Source: Plantactinospora sp040120695
GTDB lineage: Bacteria > Actinomycetota > Actinomycetes > Mycobacteriales > Micromonosporaceae
Assembly (NCBI RefSeq): GCF_040120695.1
Contig: NZ_JBEEAC010000001.1
Span: 62,001-126,000 of the forward strand
Reading direction: 5' to 3'
DNA length: 64,000 nucleotides
Part shown: positions 25,157-33,364 of the stretch, in pieces
Numbering within the stretch: the first letter of the stretch is position 1
Layout: each line of letters opens with the position of its first letter
Made by a program: the position numbers and the translations under genes
The notes under the pieces: model-generated
The model's database searches: none
What the model was told of the DNA's origin: nothing
What the model saw: the letters and a program-made list of their open reading frames with translations, nothing else

Positions 25157-25300
25157 CGCAGGTCGACCCGTGCCCCGAGCGGCTGGCGCACAGGTCGACC
25201 GGGGCCCCGGCTGGGTGGCACGCAGGTCCACCGGCGCCCCGGCCGGGTGGCACGCAGGTCGACCGGGGCCCCCGAGCGGTTGGTACACGTGGACCGGTGG
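25157..25300 (+). repeat. five ~32-bp imperfect tandem repeats
   Basis: Units begin near GGTCGACC/GGTCCACC at 25161, 25193, 25225, 25258 and about 25289, each followed by a GC-rich GGCCCCGGCTGGGTGGCACG-like stretch. The period is 32-33 bp. The array occupies the 300-bp gap between the kinase start and the anthranilate synthase stop. No unique spacers separate the units, so it is not a CRISPR array. Confidence 0.8.
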
Positions 25301-25347
25301 CCCGGACGAGGGCTCTCAACCCGCCCGGACCACCGGCTTGCGAATGC

Positions 25348-27384
25348 CTACCCGGGATACCGGGGAGTATGCGCCGTGGCCGGGGTCGGAAGCAGCCGGC
25401 CCAGCATGCCGGTCAGCACCGCAATCCCGTCCCGGCTCAGTACGGACTCGGGGTGGAACTGCACCCCGGCGTACGTCGGCCCGCGCAGTGCGTGCACCGC
25501 ACCGTCGACCGGGTCCCGGGCCAGCCCCACCGGCCCGTACGCGGTGTCGAGCCGGTCGGCGTCGGCCAGCGCCGTGTAGCTGGAGTAGAAGCCGACCCGG
25601 GCGACGGTGTCGAAGAGCGTGACGTCCCGGCACACCCCCTGGTAGGGGCTGGCGCGCCGGTGAAGGGTCAGGCCGAGCCGGGCGGCCAGCATCTGGTGGC
25701 CGAGGCAGACGCCGAGGGTCGGCGACCCGGCGTCGAGCAGCCGGCCGACCAGGCCGCGTAGGGCGACCATCTTCGGGTCGGTCGGGTGTCCGGGGTCGCC
25801 CGGCCCGGGGCCCAGCACCGTGAGGTCGGTGGTGGCCGGATCGAACCCGCCCGCCCTGGTGACCTCGGCCCAGGGGCGTACCGCCACGGCCAGCCCGAGC
25901 GCCCGCAGCTGGTGGGCGAGCATGCCGGTGAAGGTGTCCTCGGCGTCGACGACCAGCACCCGCAGGCCGCCGAACTCCGGCCGTGCCGTGGCACCCGGCG
26001 TCCGCTGTTCCAGCCAGAACGGGGCGAGCCCGATGTTGCGGGCCGCCAGCGCCGCCCGTACCGCCGGGTCGTCGGCGAGCCGGACCTCCGCGGCCGGCGC
26101 GGGGTCGGTGACCGGCTCCGCCGGGCCCGTGGTCGTGCTGGAGCCCGCGGTCGTGCTGGAGCCCGTGGTCGTGCTGGAGCCCGTGGTCGCGCCGGCCCGG
26201 TCGGCGGGACCGGCCGGCCCCGGTCGCAGCCCCAGCGCGGTCAACACGCCAGCCGCCTTGGCGTGCGTCTCGGCCACCTCGGCGGCGGCGGTGGAGTGCC
26301 GCACCAGCGTCGCGCCGACCGGCACCCGCAGCTCGGCACCGGGCGAGATCTCGGCGGTACGGATCAGGATCGGCGCGTCCAGGGTCTGCCGCCCGGCCTC
26401 GTCGAAGCCGAGCAGCGCCAGTACGCCCGCGTAGTAGCCCCGGCCGCGCCGCTCGTGCCTGGCGATGACCCGGCAGGCGTTCTCCATCGGGCTGCCGGTG
26501 ACGGTCGGCGCGAACATCGTCTCCCGGAGCACCTCCCGGACGTCGTGCGAGCCGCGCCCGGCGAGCAGGTACTCGGTGTGGGTCAGATGCGCCATCTCCT
26601 TGAGGTACGGCCCGATCACCTGGCCGCCCTGCTCGGCGACGGTCGCCATCATCTTCAGTTCCTCGTCGAGCACCATGTACAGCTCGTCGATCTCCTTCTG
26701 GTCGGCGAGGAACCGCAGCAGCTCCGCCCGGTCCGCCGGCCGGCCCGGGTGGCGCAGGGTGCCGCTGATCGGGTTCATCATGACCAGGCCGTCCTCGACG
26801 CTGACGTGCCGTTCCGGCGAGGCGCCGACCAGGATCCGGCCGCCGGTGTGCACCAGGAACGTCCAGTACGCGCCGCGTTCTCCGGTGAGCAGCCGGCGCA
26901 GCGCGGCCAGCGCCGCCGGCAGCGGGGGACCGGCCAGGGTGCCGAGGTAGCAACGGTGGATCACGAAGTTCGCCCCCTCGCCCCGGCCGATCTCGTCGCG
27001 CAGCACCCGGGCGACGATCTCCGCGTACTCCGGGTCGGCGATGTCGAAGCCGGCGTCCCGGACCGGTACCGGCACCTCGGGCAGGACCGCCACCGCGTCG
27101 GCCAGCGGGGCCCGCTCGGGTTCGTCGAGTACCAGGCACTCCAGCGGGGCGCCGTCGTCGACACAGGCGAAGCCACGCTCGCCGATTTGCCGGTACGGCA
27201 CCACGGCGAGGGTGCGCGGCCCGGCCGGCCCGGCCGGTAGGGGGATGTCGGCGAGTCGGTCGACGGTGCGCGGCACGCCGGTGAAGATCTCCAGATCGGC
27301 GGCGCCGTCCCGGCGTAGCAGGGCGAACGGGCCGGGGTCGGCCCCACTCGCGATGGTGTGCAGCAGATGGTTCAGCAGGGTCAT
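25348..27384 (-). CDS. trpEG: anthranilate synthase, fused components I and II
   Basis: This 678-residue protein makes anthranilate from chorismate and glutamine, the first step of tryptophan synthesis. The chorismate-utilising domain (about 1-400) has NPISGTLRH, DEELKMMA, TVTGSPMENACRVI and YYAGVLALLGF. The glutamine amidotransferase domain (about 465-660) has the catalytic Cys in GVCLGHQMLA and His/Glu in FHPES. A Gly/Ser/Thr linker joins them (repeats of GSSTTT, coded by 18-bp repeats at 26129-26190). The same architecture occurs in PhzE, which makes ADIC for phenazines; the Trp leader peptide and attenuator upstream favour anthranilate synthase. GAGGGA precedes the ATG by 7 nt. Confidence 0.88.
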   Translation of the reverse strand: MTLLNHLLHTIASGADPGPFALLRRDGAADLEIFTGVPRTVDRLADIPLPAGPAGPRTLAVVPYRQIGERGFACVDDGAPLECLVLDEPERAPLADAVAVLPEVPVPVRDAGFDIADPEYAEIVARVLRDEIGRGEGANFVIHRCYLGTLAGPPLPAALAALRRLLTGERGAYWTFLVHTGGRILVGASPERHVSVEDGLVMMNPISGTLRHPGRPADRAELLRFLADQKEIDELYMVLDEELKMMATVAEQGGQVIGPYLKEMAHLTHTEYLLAGRGSHDVREVLRETMFAPTVTGSPMENACRVIARHERRGRGYYAGVLALLGFDEAGRQTLDAPILIRTAEISPGAELRVPVGATLVRHSTAAAEVAETHAKAAGVLTALGLRPGPAGPADRAGATTGSSTTTGSSTTAGSSTTTGPAEPVTDPAPAAEVRLADDPAVRAALAARNIGLAPFWLEQRTPGATARPEFGGLRVLVVDAEDTFTGMLAHQLRALGLAVAVRPWAEVTRAGGFDPATTDLTVLGPGPGDPGHPTDPKMVALRGLVGRLLDAGSPTLGVCLGHQMLAARLGLTLHRRASPYQGVCRDVTLFDTVARVGFYSSYTALADADRLDTAYGPVGLARDPVDGAVHALRGPTYAGVQFHPESVLSRDGIAVLTGMLGRLLPTPATAHTPRYPG
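26129..26190 (-). repeat. 18-bp repeats coding the trpEG interdomain linker
   Basis: On the plus strand, units GTGGTCGTGCTGGAGCCC start at 26129, 26147 (one base different) and 26165, with a partial fourth. They encode GSSTTT/A repeats of the flexible linker and are a likely site of length variation between strains. Confidence 0.8.
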
Positions 27385-27449
27385 CGGTCGTCCCTCACAG
27401 CCGGGGGCCGTTCCAGGCGGTGGCCGGGAGTGGCGTGGGGGAACCCTTG

Positions 27450-27473
27450 GCGGCCGCCGCGTGGGGCGGCCGC
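27450..27473 (-). terminator. attenuator hairpin in the trpEG leader
   Basis: GCGGCCGCC and GGCGGCCGC form a perfect 9-bp stem with a 6-nt loop (27450-27458 with 27465-27473), 11 nt after the leader-peptide stop and 65 nt before the gene. The upstream segment 27499-27506 reads GGCGGCCG on the minus strand, the same as the second arm, so it can compete for the first arm. This is the classical arrangement of terminator and antiterminator. Confidence 0.75.
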
Positions 27474-27484
27474 GTGGAAGATCG

Positions 27485-27544
27485 CTACGCGCGGAGGTCG
27501 GCCGCCGGGATGGCGGGCCACCAGGAGTTGAGTCGCGCGAGCAC
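27485..27544 (-). CDS. trpL: tryptophan leader peptide
   Basis: A 19-codon ORF reads MLARLNSWWPAIPAADLRA with two adjacent Trp codons, in the right place 100 nt upstream of trpEG and just before the attenuator hairpin. Ribosome stalling at the Trp codons under Trp starvation would free the antiterminator pairing. There is no good ribosome binding site; a TAGACT -10 box 6 nt before the GTG suggests a leaderless transcript. The WW pair resembles known actinomycete trpE leaders, which carry a Trp run near the middle. Confidence 0.8.
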   Translation of the reverse strand: MLARLNSWWPAIPAADLRA

Positions 27545-27550
27545 GGGCCG

Positions 27551-27556
27551 AGTCTA
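27551..27556 (-). promoter_or_regulatory. -10 box of the trpL-trpEG transcript
   Basis: TAGACT on the minus strand lies 6 nt upstream of the leader GTG, placing the transcription start at or within a base or two of the start codon. No strong -35 match is seen. Confidence 0.5.
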
Positions 27557-27693
27557 GGTCAGCGCCGGTCGGGCCGGCACCCCTTCGGCAGACCTGTCCA
27601 CCAGGTGGGCGGCCGGGACGAGAGCACCCCGTCCGGCCGGTAGCCGGCGACCTTGCCCTGGTCGGTAGCCGGGAACCGGTACGGTTTCGGTCG

Positions 27694-29106
27694 ATGAGGA
27701 TTCTCGCTCTCGACCTGGGTACGTCGTCGGTGCGCGGCCTGGTGCTGGACGGGGCTGCCCGGCCGATGCCCGGAGCGCTGGCCCGGCGACCGGTCGAGAT
27801 CCTGATCGGCGGCGACGGCCAGGCCAGCCTTGACGGCCCGGCCTACCTCGGCGCCCTCGTCGAGTGCCTGGACGAGCTGGCGGCGGCGCGCCACCTCGAC
27901 GGTGTCGAGCTCGTCGTCGCCTCGGCGCAGTGGCACTCGGTGGTCCCGCTGGACGCCTCCGGCGATCCGCTCGGCCCGGTGCTGACCTGGTTGGATACTC
28001 GCCCCAGCGCACCGGCGGGGATCGCCGGACCGGTGGATCCGGCCGACTACCACCGGCGTACCGGCACCTGGTGGCACCGGTTCTACTGGTCGGTCCGGCT
28101 GCCCTGGCTCCGCCAGCGGTGCGGCGCGGCCAGGGTCCGCTTCGCCGGCCTGGTCGAGTACGTCTGCGGCGCGCTCCTCGACGAGACGGTCATGTCCATC
28201 TCCCAGGCCTCCGGCACCGGCCTGCTCGACCTGCGCACCCTGGACTGGGATCCGGAGGCGTCCGAGCTGGCCGGGGTACGCCCGGGCGAGTTGCCGACGC
28301 TGGCACCGCTGGCCTGGCACGGCCGGCTCCGTTCCGAGTACGCCCGGCGTTGGCCGGCGCTGCGGGCCGCCCGTTGGGCGCCGCCCAGCGGCGACGGCGC
28401 CGCCTCGAACGTGGGCTGCGGCTGCTACGACAGCCGGCGCGCGGCGGTCACCGTCGGCACGTCGGCGGCGGTGCGGCTGGTCCAGCGGGTTCCGGCGGGT
28501 GTCGAGCTGCCGCCGCTGCCGGAGCAGCTCTGGCGCTACCGGGTGGACCACGAGCACGTGGTGACCGGTACCGCCTTCTCCGGCGGCGGCAACCTCTACG
28601 CGTGGGCCCGCCGGGAGATGAGGCTGCCCGAGGGACCGGCGCTCGACCGGGCGCTGGCCCGGCTGCCGCCCGGTGACGGCGTACCGGCCGATCCCCGGCT
28701 GGGCGGCGACCGGCCACCCGGGCTCGGCCCGGCCGGCTCCGGCGCGCTGGCCGGGCTCGGTTTCAACACCACCGCGGTGGACATCCTGGCCGGACTGATG
28801 GGTGCGCTCTGCCTCCAGGTGGCGCAGGTGGTCACGATGATCGAGTCTACCCTGGACAAATCGGTCCAGGTCGTACTCGGCGGCGGGGCCGTCGCCGCGT
28901 CCGGGTGGTGGCGGCGTTCATTTTCGGTCGCGCTGGCCCCGCGGGAGGTACGTCACGTCCGCAACCCGGAGATCGGTGCGGTCGGCGCTGCTCTGGTGGC
29001 GATCGGTCGACTCGACGGTGCGTCCGGACTTGAGCGCATCGTCCGGACGGATGAGGACGAGTCGGCGACAGCGACAAGATCTGATCACCCGCAGTATCCT
29101 TCGTGA
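27694..29106 (+). CDS. FGGY-family carbohydrate kinase
   Basis: This 470-residue sugar kinase has an actin-like ATPase fold: phosphate-1 motif LALDLGTSSVRGLV at the N-terminus, ASAQWHSVVPLD and LTWLDTRP in the sugar-binding half, VGTSAAVRLV as phosphate-2, and the C-terminal adenosine motif VVLGGGAVAASGWW. It most resembles gluconokinase-type members of the family, but the substrate cannot be set from sequence. It is divergent from trpEG. The ATG at 27694 lies close to an ACGGTT sequence and may be near-leaderless. Confidence 0.85.
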   Translation: MRILALDLGTSSVRGLVLDGAARPMPGALARRPVEILIGGDGQASLDGPAYLGALVECLDELAAARHLDGVELVVASAQWHSVVPLDASGDPLGPVLTWLDTRPSAPAGIAGPVDPADYHRRTGTWWHRFYWSVRLPWLRQRCGAARVRFAGLVEYVCGALLDETVMSISQASGTGLLDLRTLDWDPEASELAGVRPGELPTLAPLAWHGRLRSEYARRWPALRAARWAPPSGDGAASNVGCGCYDSRRAAVTVGTSAAVRLVQRVPAGVELPPLPEQLWRYRVDHEHVVTGTAFSGGGNLYAWARREMRLPEGPALDRALARLPPGDGVPADPRLGGDRPPGLGPAGSGALAGLGFNTTAVDILAGLMGALCLQVAQVVTMIESTLDKSVQVVLGGGAVAASGWWRRSFSVALAPREVRHVRNPEIGAVGAALVAIGRLDGASGLERIVRTDEDESATATRSDHPQYPS

Positions 29107-29201
29107 GCTGTACCGCCCCCCTGATCATTGACAGCAGGCCGGGGCTGAATTGGAATAGCTCCGCTCCTTGGCGCGCCCCTGCATCGAGGACGGTAGGAGG
29201 C

Positions 29202-31775
29202 ATGGTGGCTGTTGCCCCGGACCCGTCACATGGCGCCGTCTCGCGTCACCGCCGACGCCGTCTCGATGTCCGGGTGGTGCCGCATCGCCGCAGGTCCGCG
29301 TTCCGAGTGCGGGACTGGCGGATGCGTACCAAGCTGGGCGCCGTCCTCGTGGTCCCGTCGGTCGCGTTCCTGGTGCTCGCCGGGGCGCAGACCAGTGCCC
29401 TGGTCAGCCAGGCCGACCTGCTCGACGAGTTCGCCGACCAGGTGACGGTCGGCCGCGAGATCACCGCGCTGGTGCACGAGCTGCAGCGCGAGCGGGACCA
29501 GACCGCGGGCGAGCTGGCGGCGCTGGGCACCGGCGCGCGGCCGCTGGTCGAGCCGGGCCGCCCGCTGCCGGCGCTGGAGGCGGTCTACCCGGTCGCCGAC
29601 CGGGCCATCGACCGGTTCCGGGCGGCGGCGGCGCCGCTGGCCAGGGGCGAGGCCTCGTGGCGGATCTCCTACGACCGGGTCGACAACGCACTCGGTCGGC
29701 TGCCGGAGGTCCGGGCCTCGGTGCCGGCGGCCGGCTTCAACCCCGATCCGGTACTGGCCGAGTACGACCGGGCCATCGAGGTGCTGCTGGTGCTGCTGGC
29801 CGAGCCGTCGCCGGGTGCGGATCGCGCCGACCTGACCGACGCGGTACTGCGATACGTCGAGTTCGCCCAGGTCAAGGAGATCAACTCGCGGATCCGGGGA
29901 GAGCTCTACGCCGCCGCCCGGGCCGGCCGGTACGACCAGAACGACCTGGTCAAGCTGGCAGACCTGCGGGCGCAGCAGCTCACCGGCCTGGCCGGGTTCC
30001 GGCGCTCGGCCACCGACCGACAGATAGAACGGTACGAGCGGGCCGCGGCTGACCCGGACTTCGTGGCCGCGGTCCGGTTGGAGGAGACGACCTTCTCCGC
30101 CGGCGAGCGCACCGCCGCGGTGCTGGAACCCGGCTCCTGGTGGACGATCAGCCAGCAGCGCCAGGAGCTGCTCCGGCAGGTCCAGGCGGGTGCGGTGGAC
30201 GACGCGGTGGCGCTGGCGGACTCCCGCAGCGCGGCGCAGTTACGTCGGACGCTGCTCACCGCGGGCGGCGTGCTGGGCGTACTGCTGGCCGCCCTGTTCA
30301 CCTCGATCGCGATCGGCCGCTCGGTCGCCCGCTCGCTGCGGATGCTGCGCGGTCAGGCGCTGCGGGTGGCGCAGGTCGAGTTGCCGGAGACCCTGGAACG
30401 GCTGCGTACGGTCGATCCGGTCGCCACCGAGTTCGACGTGCCGCCGGCCGACGTCCGGTCGATGGACGAGATCGGCGAGGTGGCCGAGGCGTTCGTGGCG
30501 GTGCACCGCAGCGCGGTGACGGTGGCGCTGGAACAGGCGATCATGCGACGACACGTCAACGCCATGTTCGTCAACCTGGCCCGACGCAGCCAGGTGCTGG
30601 TCGAGCGGCAGTTGGAGCTGCTCGACGGGCTGGAGCAGGACGAGAGCGACCCGGACCAGCTGGAGAACCTGTTCAAACTGGACCACCTCGCCGCGCGCAT
30701 GCGGCGTAACGACGACAGCCTGCTGGTACTGGCCGGCAGCGAGGCCACCCGGCGGTGGAACCGCCCGGTGCTGCTCGGCACGGTGCTGCTGGCTGCGGTT
30801 GCCGAGATCGAGCAGTACCAGCGGATCCGGCACAACGTCGCCGACGAGCTGTACGTCGTCGGGCACGCCGTCGCCGACCTGGTGCACCTGCTGGCCGAGT
30901 TGCTGGAGAACGCCTCGGCGTTCTCCCGTCCGGACACCGTGGTCCAGGTCGACGCTGCCAGGCAGCCGGACGGCAGCGTCCTGGTGCAGGTGGTGGACCA
31001 GGGCCTCGGGATGAGTCCGGCCGCGCTGGACGGGGCCAACCAGATGCTCGCGGTGCCGCCGGCCGCGGACGTTGCCGCGTCGGAGCGGATGGGTCTGTTC
31101 GTGGTCAGCCACCTGGCCGCCCGGCAGGGAATCCGGGTGCGGTTGCGGAGCAGCGGGCAGGGCGGCCTGGTGGCGGCGGTCCGGCTGCCGGCGAACCTGC
31201 TCGCCCCGGCGCCGACCGCGGATCCGTCGGCCGTTCCGGAACGGCGGATGCTCGAGATGGTCGCGGGTGCGGTGACCGGACCGAACGGGACGCGTCCGCC
31301 GCAGGGCCGGCCGGCGCCGGGGGAGGGCGGCGGCGTCGACGCCGGGCAGCTTCGCCGGCCGGGTCGCCGGGAGACGCCGACCCGGGCCGAGGACGTGCTC
31401 GGGATGGCCGGCGGTGCCGGTTCCGCGCCCGCCAGTACCTGGTGGTCGCGGCAGGGCAGGGCGAACATGGCGCCGCCGGCCGCGGCCGGCGGGCCGACCG
31501 GGGCGCTGGCCACCGGGAACGCCCCACCGGCGGTGCCGGTGACCGGCGGGACCAACGCCAACGGGCTGCCGATCCGGGTGCCGATGGCCCAACTGCGGGT
31601 GAAGGCGGAGTCGGCCCGCCCCAGGCCGCCGGTCCAGCGTGAGGCGCCCGATCCGGAGCAGGTGGGCGGCATGCTCTCCCGGTACTACGGTGGGCTGCGG
31701 CGGGCCGAGGCAGAGGACACGATGGTCATACCCATGGCGCCGGCCGGCGCGCGCACCGAAGAGGAGAAGTATTGA
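29202..31775 (+). CDS. conservon sensor kinase CvnA-like (nitrate/nitrite-sensing domain)
   Basis: This 857-residue membrane sensor has a first membrane segment at LGAVLVVPSVAFLVLAGAQ, an extracellular all-helical NIT-type domain (about 70-345) and a second membrane segment near LTAGGVLGVLLAALFTSI. A HAMP-like linker and the conservon kinase core follow (MFVNLARRSQVLVERQLELL, then HATPase LLAELLENASAFS and VVDQGLGMS). A long Gly/Pro/Ala-rich tail closes the protein. AGGAGG lies 5 nt before ATG 29202; the frame runs further left but without a signal. In streptomycetes CvnA works with CvnB, CvnC and the GTPase CvnD at the membrane. Confidence 0.85.
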   Translation: MVAVAPDPSHGAVSRHRRRRLDVRVVPHRRRSAFRVRDWRMRTKLGAVLVVPSVAFLVLAGAQTSALVSQADLLDEFADQVTVGREITALVHELQRERDQTAGELAALGTGARPLVEPGRPLPALEAVYPVADRAIDRFRAAAAPLARGEASWRISYDRVDNALGRLPEVRASVPAAGFNPDPVLAEYDRAIEVLLVLLAEPSPGADRADLTDAVLRYVEFAQVKEINSRIRGELYAAARAGRYDQNDLVKLADLRAQQLTGLAGFRRSATDRQIERYERAAADPDFVAAVRLEETTFSAGERTAAVLEPGSWWTISQQRQELLRQVQAGAVDDAVALADSRSAAQLRRTLLTAGGVLGVLLAALFTSIAIGRSVARSLRMLRGQALRVAQVELPETLERLRTVDPVATEFDVPPADVRSMDEIGEVAEAFVAVHRSAVTVALEQAIMRRHVNAMFVNLARRSQVLVERQLELLDGLEQDESDPDQLENLFKLDHLAARMRRNDDSLLVLAGSEATRRWNRPVLLGTVLLAAVAEIEQYQRIRHNVADELYVVGHAVADLVHLLAELLENASAFSRPDTVVQVDAARQPDGSVLVQVVDQGLGMSPAALDGANQMLAVPPAADVAASERMGLFVVSHLAARQGIRVRLRSSGQGGLVAAVRLPANLLAPAPTADPSAVPERRMLEMVAGAVTGPNGTRPPQGRPAPGEGGGVDAGQLRRPGRRETPTRAEDVLGMAGGAGSAPASTWWSRQGRANMAPPAAAGGPTGALATGNAPPAVPVTGGTNANGLPIRVPMAQLRVKAESARPRPPVQREAPDPEQVGGMLSRYYGGLRRAEAEDTMVIPMAPAGARTEEEKY

Positions 31776-32194
31776 GCACGCTCAGTCAAGAGGCACGGGA
31801 TCTGAACTGGCTGGTGAGCGGGTTCACGGAGCGGGTGCCGGGGGTGGCGCACGCCATCGTGGTCTCCGCCGACGGGTTGCTGGTGGCGGTCTCCGAGCAC
31901 CTGCCCCGGGACCACGCCGACAAGCTCGCCGCGGTCACCTCCGGATTGTCCAGCATTACGACCGGGGCAGCGGAGATGTTCGACGGCGACATCGTCAAGC
32001 AGACGGTGGTCGAGATGGGGCGGGGCTACTTCCTGGTGATGCAGATCCGGGACGGTTCGATTCTGGCCACCCTCGCGGCCAACGACGCCGACATCGGCGT
32101 GGTGGGCTACGAGATGGCGAAGCTGGCGAAGGCGGCGGGTGAGATGTTGACTCCGGCGCTGCGGGCGGAGCTCCAGCAGGCACTGCCCCGCTGA
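31772..32194 (+). CDS. Roadblock/LC7 protein, CvnB-like
   Basis: This 140-residue protein of the Roadblock/LC7 fold (DLNWLVSGFTERVPGVAHAI, VVSADGLLVAVS, LGRGYFLVM-like core) is the second gene of conservons. It is thought to regulate the partner small GTPase as in MglB. The TTG start overlaps the TGA of the kinase (TTGA) with GAGGAGAAG upstream. The next expected genes, a DUF742 protein (CvnC) and a Ras-like GTPase (CvnD), are missing; a convergent gene follows instead. Confidence 0.88.
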   Translation: MSTLSQEARDLNWLVSGFTERVPGVAHAIVVSADGLLVAVSEHLPRDHADKLAAVTSGLSSITTGAAEMFDGDIVKQTVVEMGRGYFLVMQIRDGSILATLAANDADIGVVGYEMAKLAKAAGEMLTPALRAELQQALPR

Positions 32195-32295
32195 CCGGTG
32201 GTCCCGGTCAGCGGGGCGACGGTGTGCCAGCCGCCGGGTCGCCTCGATCCCGTCCGGCGCTGCTGCCGTCCTGTGCCGATCCGGCCTTGTCCCTC

Positions 32296-33324
32296 CTAAG
32301 CCGATCCCACCTTGTCGAGCCGGCTCAGCTGCGCGTCGAGCCGCCCGGCGAGCCTCTGTTCGTACTCGTCCCGTTCCGGTCCGTCCCAGCCCCGGGTGGC
32401 GCCTTCGATGCACATGATGAGATAGAGATAGATCGTGTACAGGGTGAGCCGGCGCCGCGCGGTGGGGGTCAGTTCGATTCGGCCGTGTCCGGCGGAGGCG
32501 TAGCCGGCGAGGATTTCCGGTTCGTCGTCCAGTTCACGGAAGAGCGTCATCGAGACCAGTTCGGCCAGCGGGTCGCCGAAGAAGGCCCGTTCGCCGTCGA
32601 TCAGCCCGGTCACCCGGACCGTGCCGGCGGGATCGGCGGCGACGAAGACGTTGCCGTCCCAGAGGTCGAAGTGGACCAGTGCGGGCCGGCGTACCTCGTC
32701 GAGGACGTCGGCGTGCCGCCGTAGCAGCTCGCCGATCCGGTCGGGCGGGGCGGGGAGCGCACTGCCCAGCCGGAGTGCGTCGGCGAGGATGTCGTCGACC
32801 ATCGCGCCGAAGGCACCCCGCCAGGTCGGCTGCCAACTCCGGCTGCCACGCAGCGGATAGCCGTACGACGGGCCGGTGACGGTGTGCAGCCCGGCCGCGT
32901 ACGCGGCGATTTCACCGCGTACGGTGCTGAGCTGCGCCGGGGTCAGCTCGTCCCGGATGCCGTTCAGGTCCCTGCCGGCCACGCGGCTGAGGAAGACGAA
33001 GTCGGTGCCGATCAGGTCCCGGTGGAAGTCGGCGTGCACGACCTCGGGTACGACGGGCACCACCCGGGCGGCCCGGCGGTAGAAGTCGACCTCGGTGCGC
33101 ATCAGGTCGACCTCGTGGCTGAGCAGCTTCAGCTCGGGTGGCGGGGCGACCTTGAGCACCAGTTCGGTGCCTTCGCCGAGGGTGATCGCGTACACCGCGT
33201 TGTAGGTGCCGCCGGTCAGTTCCTGCCAGTCGGTGATCCCGGTCCGGTCACCGAAGCCGCGCCGGACCAGCGACCGGAGTTCGGCCTCGGTGATGTGCCT
33301 TCTTGTCGAGCTGTAATTCCCCAT
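32296..33324 (-). CDS. aminoglycoside-phosphotransferase-fold kinase
   Basis: This 342-residue kinase of the APH/fructosamine-kinase clan has a catalytic loop with Asp and metal-binding Asn in LVHFDLWDGN (HxDxxxxN). The second metal site is LIDGERAFFGDP, with the N-lobe Lys in ELVLKVAPP. The family phosphorylates small molecules, including antibiotics, sugars and choline; a resistance role cannot be claimed from sequence. It reads away from the GH1 gene, 41 nt downstream of its stop on the same strand, so the two may be co-transcribed. Confidence 0.85.
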   Translation of the reverse strand: MGNYSSTRRHITEAELRSLVRRGFGDRTGITDWQELTGGTYNAVYAITLGEGTELVLKVAPPPELKLLSHEVDLMRTEVDFYRRAARVVPVVPEVVHADFHRDLIGTDFVFLSRVAGRDLNGIRDELTPAQLSTVRGEIAAYAAGLHTVTGPSYGYPLRGSRSWQPTWRGAFGAMVDDILADALRLGSALPAPPDRIGELLRRHADVLDEVRRPALVHFDLWDGNVFVAADPAGTVRVTGLIDGERAFFGDPLAELVSMTLFRELDDEPEILAGYASAGHGRIELTPTARRRLTLYTIYLYLIMCIEGATRGWDGPERDEYEQRLAGRLDAQLSRLDKVGSA

Positions 33325-33364
33325 GCAACCCCTTCGACGGTGGTACGGTCGGGCCGGCTCGGGG

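Noticed and set aside
25157..25300. Possible CRISPR array (repeat period near 32 bp)
   Set aside because: The units abut each other with no unique spacers, they diverge from one another, and no cas gene is nearby.
25348..27384. Phenazine-type PhzE (ADIC synthase) as the identity of the fused enzyme
   Set aside because: The domain order fits, but the Trp-codon leader peptide and attenuator just upstream and the absence of other phz genes favour anthranilate synthase.
32296..33324. Self-resistance aminoglycoside phosphotransferase
   Set aside because: The APH fold is shared by many small-molecule kinases, and the gene lies over 20 kb from the peptide cluster beside a beta-glucosidase.
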